From Nocardia camponoti (GTDB lineage Bacteria; Actinomycetota; Actinomycetes; Mycobacteriales; Mycobacteriaceae): a stretch of 64,000 bases of DNA. Position 1 is the first letter of the stretch; the number at the start of each line of letters is the position of its first letter. The position numbers were made by a program, and so were the translations under genes. Under the pieces are notes generated by a model. It was not told where the DNA came from and did not search any database. It worked only from the letters and a program-made list of their open reading frames with translations. Shown piece by piece: positions 60,543 to 64,000 of this stretch. The stretch is from contig NZ_BMMW01000003.1 in NCBI RefSeq assembly GCF_014646135.1, forward strand, positions 593,025 through 657,024. Direction: 5' to 3'.

Positions 60543-61502
60543 GTGAGACACAACTACAGCGCAGGGGGTACCGACATCGTCGAGCTAAGAACACCCACAG
60601 CGATTCTGCGTCACGGCAAAGGGCGAGTCTCAGTGATTCGTCCAGGCTCCGACGGCGAGCGCGTCCTTGATGTGCCCGTGTCTGACCTGCTCAAGGTGCG
60701 ACTAAACCGACGCGCCGACGACGCGGTAGTCATCGAGATCTATCTCCGTCACCCAACACCCGTGCTCACCGGCGTTCCCGCCGACCGCACGCCTCTTCCG
60801 GTGCTGTTGAACGAGAACGACGTGCCTGCCGCACTGGGCATTGTCGACCGGATCAACGACCAGATCCTGGCAACGCAGCGCATCGACGTCGCGTCGCCCG
60901 ACCTCACTCCCCCGGCACCCGAAGAAGGAAAATCGGGCCCGACCAGGGGCGATGTGGAGCGTGCTGTCCGCAGGATGGCGCCGCGCAAGGAAGCGCGGTC
61001 GGCGGTCAACGCGCTGAACCGGTTCGTCACGCCGAATGAGTACGTGCTGGAAACGGCCATCGCGACGGCATTGCCGCCCGCTGGCGTCGGCATGGGTCTG
61101 CTTGCCGCGACCACCGACCGGCTGCTTTTCATTTCCGTCGGCACCGGCGAGCGGTACGCGCACGAGCTGCCTGTCGCGGCGATTCTTTCGGCACGCACGG
61201 TCGAAGGTCGCAGCGCGCCGGGCGAGGTCGATACGCGCCACGGCGGATCGGGCATCGACGTCAATGACGGTGGACGCATTTTGCATTTCGCCGGACTTGA
61301 TCGCGCCGACACCGAACGGGTCACCTGCGCGGTGAACTTCGCGGTGCGTCGCGAAGCCAACGACGGCGCGCCGGGCCCAGCCGACCCGGGCGTGTCGCAG
61401 CTGTACAGCGAGTGGGAACTACTCGTCGAACGCCATTCACTTGGCATGGTCGACGACGGGCAGTTCCAGCGCTACGGCCGAGGAATCCTGCGCAGCCTGT
61501 AG
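60543..61502 (+). CDS. hypothetical protein, PH-like/SHOCT-like
   Basis: About 319 residues, soluble. Middle region (GMGLLAATTDRLLFISVGTG, FAGLDRADTERVTCAVN) looks like a bacterial PH-like (bPH) domain. The C-terminal 35 residues (SQLYSEWELLVERHSLGMV) resemble a SHOCT-type oligomerisation helix pair. No enzyme motif seen. Start uncertain: GTG 60543 is chosen, ATG 60519 is in frame. Convergent with the DUF1266 gene with a 3-nt gap. Divergent from ftsH across 229 bp in which no clear promoter was recognised. Confidence 0.6.
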   Translation: MRHNYSAGGTDIVELRTPTAILRHGKGRVSVIRPGSDGERVLDVPVSDLLKVRLNRRADDAVVIEIYLRHPTPVLTGVPADRTPLPVLLNENDVPAALGIVDRINDQILATQRIDVASPDLTPPAPEEGKSGPTRGDVERAVRRMAPRKEARSAVNALNRFVTPNEYVLETAIATALPPAGVGMGLLAATTDRLLFISVGTGERYAHELPVAAILSARTVEGRSAPGEVDTRHGGSGIDVNDGGRILHFAGLDRADTERVTCAVNFAVRREANDGAPGPADPGVSQLYSEWELLVERHSLGMVDDGQFQRYGRGILRSL

Positions 61503-61505
61503 GCG

Positions 61506-62408
61506 CTAGTCCTCTTCGGGACTAGGCGGCCCGACGATCGGCTCTTCGGTCGTTGTGTCGACGGTGATTTCCTCGACCGTTTTGGGCGCCGACCCGACGA
61601 GCTCGATGCGCCGCCACGGGCTCGTCGGGCGCGTCCAGAGGCGAACCAATTCCAAGCGACGGTCAACGCCGCCGTTTTTCAGCTCGGCGAGGTCTTCTGT
61701 CGCCTGCCAGAAGGTCCAACCGGCCAGGTACGCGTCGCCGAACTGACGCCAGTTGCGGTAGCGGCGTTGGGCTTGCGGCAGCGCCCGCATGATGTAGGCC
61801 CATGCCATCTCGGCTTCGATGTAGCCGGCGGTGAAGGCCATGCGCGCGACCGCGACAACGCGGGCGATGTCCCATGCCTCGATGCCATGCGGCAGCGGGC
61901 GCGAAAGATGTTCAGTGAAGCCGATTTTCACGGCTTGGGCCCAGATGTCGTAGTCGCGAACCAGCGACTCCGGGTTGTCCATCCCCCTAAACGAGCCGAC
62001 CTGACGCAAAAACGCGCGATGCCGGTCGGCACGTTCGCCGAAACGGTCGCGTTCGCTCGCGTTGACCGAGGCGTTCACCAGGGGGTTGATCAGCGCGTAT
62101 AGCGGCGAATGCATGCCGTCGAGCAGCGCTTCCATCGTGGCGCGCGCCTCGTTCGCATCGGTGATTCCCCATGCGCCAGTGAGCGTGTCGATCGCCAATT
62201 CGCGGCGGTCACCGAGCGGGTGATCGCGCTCTGGCCCGAGCAAAAGTTCGTCGTGGAACGCGTCCCAGCGGGCGGAGTAGAACGCCCCGAGTGCGAGGCC
62301 GCGCAATTCATCGTCGCTCATTTCGGCGCCCGACCAGTGGTCTTCTTCGCGCTCATCCAGTTCCGGATACGGGAAAGTGGTCAGCGCTGGTATTCCCCGA
62401 GCAGGCAT
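61506..62408 (-). CDS. DUF1266 domain protein
   Basis: 300 residues, soluble, Trp-rich. The DUF1266 core is seen in LTGAWGITDANEARATMEAL and, later, AWDIARVVAVARMAFTAGYI with NWRQFGDAYLAG. Function unknown. ATG 62406-62408 is preceded by TAGACT (62416-62421) at 7 nt without an SD, so a leaderless mRNA is likely. Divergent from the DUF2277 gene. Confidence 0.85.
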   Translation of the reverse strand: MPARGIPALTTFPYPELDEREEDHWSGAEMSDDELRGLALGAFYSARWDAFHDELLLGPERDHPLGDRRELAIDTLTGAWGITDANEARATMEALLDGMHSPLYALINPLVNASVNASERDRFGERADRHRAFLRQVGSFRGMDNPESLVRDYDIWAQAVKIGFTEHLSRPLPHGIEAWDIARVVAVARMAFTAGYIEAEMAWAYIMRALPQAQRRYRNWRQFGDAYLAGWTFWQATEDLAELKNGGVDRRLELVRLWTRPTSPWRRIELVGSAPKTVEEITVDTTTEEPIVGPPSPEED

Positions 62409-62415
62409 GCGGTCG

Positions 62416-62421
62416 AGTCTA
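62416..62421 (-). promoter_or_regulatory. -10 box of the DUF1266 gene
   Basis: Minus-strand TAGACT, 7 nt before the ATG; no SD. Confidence 0.5.
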
Positions 62422-62458
62422 ATGTTTTCTAGGCCTGCCGTGATATGCCACACAGGTC

Positions 62459-62464
62459 TATTGT
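62459..62464 (+). promoter_or_regulatory. -10 box of the DUF2277 gene
   Basis: TATTGT, 6 nt before the ATG at 62471; no SD. Confidence 0.5.
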
Positions 62465-62470
62465 TCCCGT

Positions 62471-62728
62471 ATGTGTAGAAATATCACCGTCTTGCGTGGT
62501 CTGGAGCCTGCCGCCACCGAGCAGGAGATCTACGCTGCCGCGCTGCAATATGTACGCAAAGTCGGCGGCATCTCCGGGCTGAGTTCAGTCACCAAGCCCG
62601 CTGTCGACAAGGCCGTCGCCGCGATCGCGGAGGCGACAACAACCCTGTTGGCCGAATTGCCCGATCGCCGGGTGCCCCCGCCAACCGAACCACCACTTCG
62701 CCGTATCGCTGCCAACGACGCGGGATAG
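62471..62728 (+). CDS. DUF2277 family protein
   Basis: 85 residues. Begins MCRNITVLRGLEPAATEQEI, the invariant start of DUF2277 proteins, and ends with a Pro-rich tail. Small helical protein of unknown function. It precedes the aldehyde dehydrogenase by 48 nt, but a palindrome and a good SD in that gap suggest the latter has its own control. Confidence 0.9.
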   Translation: MCRNITVLRGLEPAATEQEIYAAALQYVRKVGGISGLSSVTKPAVDKAVAAIAEATTTLLAELPDRRVPPPTEPPLRRIAANDAG

Positions 62729-62730
62729 GT

Positions 62731-62749
62731 GTTCTACTGCCGGTAGAAC
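62731..62749. promoter_or_regulatory. palindromic operator upstream of aldehyde dehydrogenase
   Basis: GTTCTAC-TGCCG-GTAGAAC: perfect 7-bp arms, 5-nt centre, 27 nt before the GTG start. Half-sites are in the opposite orientation to KstR sites, so another TetR-type regulator is likely. Confidence 0.5.
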
Positions 62750-62776
62750 CTGTGTCAAAACAGTGGAGGCTCTACC

Positions 62777-64000
62777 GTGGCTGAACTCGATGTGCGAAAT
62801 CCGGCAACCGGCGAAGTGGTCGGCCATGTGCCCGTCACCACCGCCGACGAGGTCGCGCGCGCTGTCGACCAACTGCGCGCGCACCAACCTGCTTGGGAAG
62901 CACTCGGGGCCGACGGCCGCAAAGAGTGGTTGCTGAAACTGCAAGATTGGCTCATCGACAACACCGAGGAACTCGCCGCGGTGTTGCAGTCGGAAACGGC
63001 AAAGCCGCGCGTCGACGCGCTCATCGATCCTGCCTTCGCCATCGACCTGCTCGGCTATTACGCGCGCCGGGCTGCCAAGTTCCTCACCGACGAACATCCG
63101 TCGCCGCACAGTCCGCTCGCTCGCGCGAAGAAGCTCACGGTCACTTACCGGCCGTATCCGGTGGTTGGTGTGATCACGCCGTGGAACTTCCCGCTCGCGA
63201 TGCCAGCGATCGACATTTTTCCCGCGCTCGCCGCTGGCGCTGCCGTGATTCTGAAACCGTCTGAGGTCACGCCACTTTCGGCGGTCGAACTCGCGCGTGG
63301 CTGGGCCGAGATCGGCGCGCCGCCGGTATTCACCGTGGTCACCGGTGCTGGCGAAACCGGCGCGGCCGTTGTCGAGCATGCCGATTACGTGCAGTTCACC
63401 GGGTCAACGGGCACCGGTCGCAAGATCGGTACCATTTGCGCCGAGAAGCTCAAGCCCTACAGCTTGGAACTCGGTGGCAAGGACCCGGCGATCGTGCTCG
63501 CCGACGCCGACCTCGACCGCGCCGCGCACGGCATCGCCTACGGCGGCATGTTTAACGCTGGTCAGGTGTGCATCTCGGTTGAGCGCGTTTACGTCGAAGC
63601 GCCGGTTTACGACGAATTCGTCGAGAAGCTCACCGCGGCCGTCGCCGCGTTGCGTCAGGGTGCCGATGGGCGTGAGTCCAAAAACGACGTGGGCGCGCTC
63701 GCCAACGAAGCGCAGCTTCGCATCGTGGAACGCCACGTCGACGAGGCCGTCGCGGCAGGCGCGCGTGTCACGACCGGTGGTAAGCGCACTGGCGTCGGCA
63801 CGTTTTTCGCGCCAACCGTGCTCGTCGACGTTGACCATTCGATGGCCTGCGTCGCCGAGGAAACGTTCGGGCCAACGCTGCCGGTGATGAAAGTGGCCGA
63901 CGAGGCCGAAGCCATCGCGCTCGCTAACGACTCGCGCTACGGCCTTTCGGCGTCGGTGTGGACCGGCGACAAAGCACGCGGCGAACGTGTTGCGCGGCAA
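62777..64000 (+). CDS. NAD(P)-dependent aldehyde dehydrogenase (3' end outside window)
   Basis: 408 codons to the window edge; the family has about 450-500, so most is present. Seen: VGVITPWNFPLAMPA (cofactor/substrate region, about 120), KPSEVTPLSA, nucleotide motif FTGSTGTGRKIG, general-base Glu in LELGGKDPAIV, catalytic Cys in NAGQVCISVERV, and EETFGPTLPV. Likely oxidises a medium-chain or semialdehyde substrate; the exact one is unknown. GTG 62777 follows GGAGG. Possibly controlled by the palindrome just upstream. Confidence 0.92.
   Translation, partial: MAELDVRNPATGEVVGHVPVTTADEVARAVDQLRAHQPAWEALGADGRKEWLLKLQDWLIDNTEELAAVLQSETAKPRVDALIDPAFAIDLLGYYARRAAKFLTDEHPSPHSPLARAKKLTVTYRPYPVVGVITPWNFPLAMPAIDIFPALAAGAAVILKPSEVTPLSAVELARGWAEIGAPPVFTVVTGAGETGAAVVEHADYVQFTGSTGTGRKIGTICAEKLKPYSLELGGKDPAIVLADADLDRAAHGIAYGGMFNAGQVCISVERVYVEAPVYDEFVEKLTAAVAALRQGADGRESKNDVGALANEAQLRIVERHVDEAVAAGARVTTGGKRTGVGTFFAPTVLVDVDHSMACVAEETFGPTLPVMKVADEAEAIALANDSRYGLSASVWTGDKARGERVARQ

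Noticed and set aside
62731..62749. KstR operator before the aldehyde dehydrogenase
   Set aside because: The arms are GTT..AAC rather than AAC..GTT, so the KstR consensus is not met.

Overview
The window is chromosomal DNA of a high-GC actinobacterium of the order Mycobacteriales. The evidence is gene content and order: two blocks match, gene for gene, the Mycobacterium tuberculosis regions Rv3534c-Rv3538 plus Rv3540c-Rv3544c, and Rv3573c-Rv3610c. Many genes use GTG starts, and about ten have a TAnnnT box 6-9 nt before the start codon with no Shine-Dalgarno sequence, as expected for leaderless mRNAs. Extra genes (a T6P-phosphatase/GH15 fusion, a zinc ABC transporter, a cysteine dioxygenase) and low-complexity insertions in several enzymes suggest a Nocardia/Rhodococcus/Gordonia-type relative rather than M. 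tuberculosis itself. The genus cannot be fixed from the sequence alone. No rRNA, tRNA, IS element or CRISPR array was seen.

Region 1 (1-18.8 kb) is sterol catabolism. hsaE-hsaG-hsaF (hsaF is cut by the window edge) handles the 2-hydroxypentadienoate end of ring degradation and is divergent from kstD and a MaoC hydratase. A membrane/MoxR/DUF58/DUF4129 cluster and zapE follow. Then one long minus-strand operon, fadE34-chsE1-chsE2-chsH2-chsH1-ltp2, encodes removal of the sterol side chain. It is divergent from kstR, its repressor. Perfect KstR operators (TnnAACnnGTTnnA) lie at 2790-2803 and 18117-18130; a third match sits just upstream of a secreted lipase at 44931-44946.

Region 2 (18.9-27.5 kb) is accessory in character: the trehalose phosphatase-GH15 fusion, a zinc ABC transporter behind a Zur-like box, and a lower-GC islet (24.4-26.4 kb). 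The islet holds two orphan proteins, a fragment resembling the end of a polymorphic toxin, and a duplicated copy of the promoter and first codons of the neighbouring echA gene. It is the best candidate for something undescribed.

Region 3 (27.5-62.4 kb) is core housekeeping: rlmB, cysS, ispF, ispD, carD, lpqE, radA, carbonic anhydrase, mutY, mhuD, B12-riboswitch-controlled cbtBA, osmC, clpC, lsr2, lysS, the pantothenate genes (DUF2520-panC-panD-coaX), the folate genes (folE-folP-folB-folK) and ftsH. Departures from the usual order include the absence of disA after radA and insertion of a histidine-kinase-like protein without its phospho-acceptor histidine, a lipase/DUF1772/FHA group, and a cysteine dioxygenase-rhodanese pair. 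The window ends in an aldehyde dehydrogenase cut at the edge.
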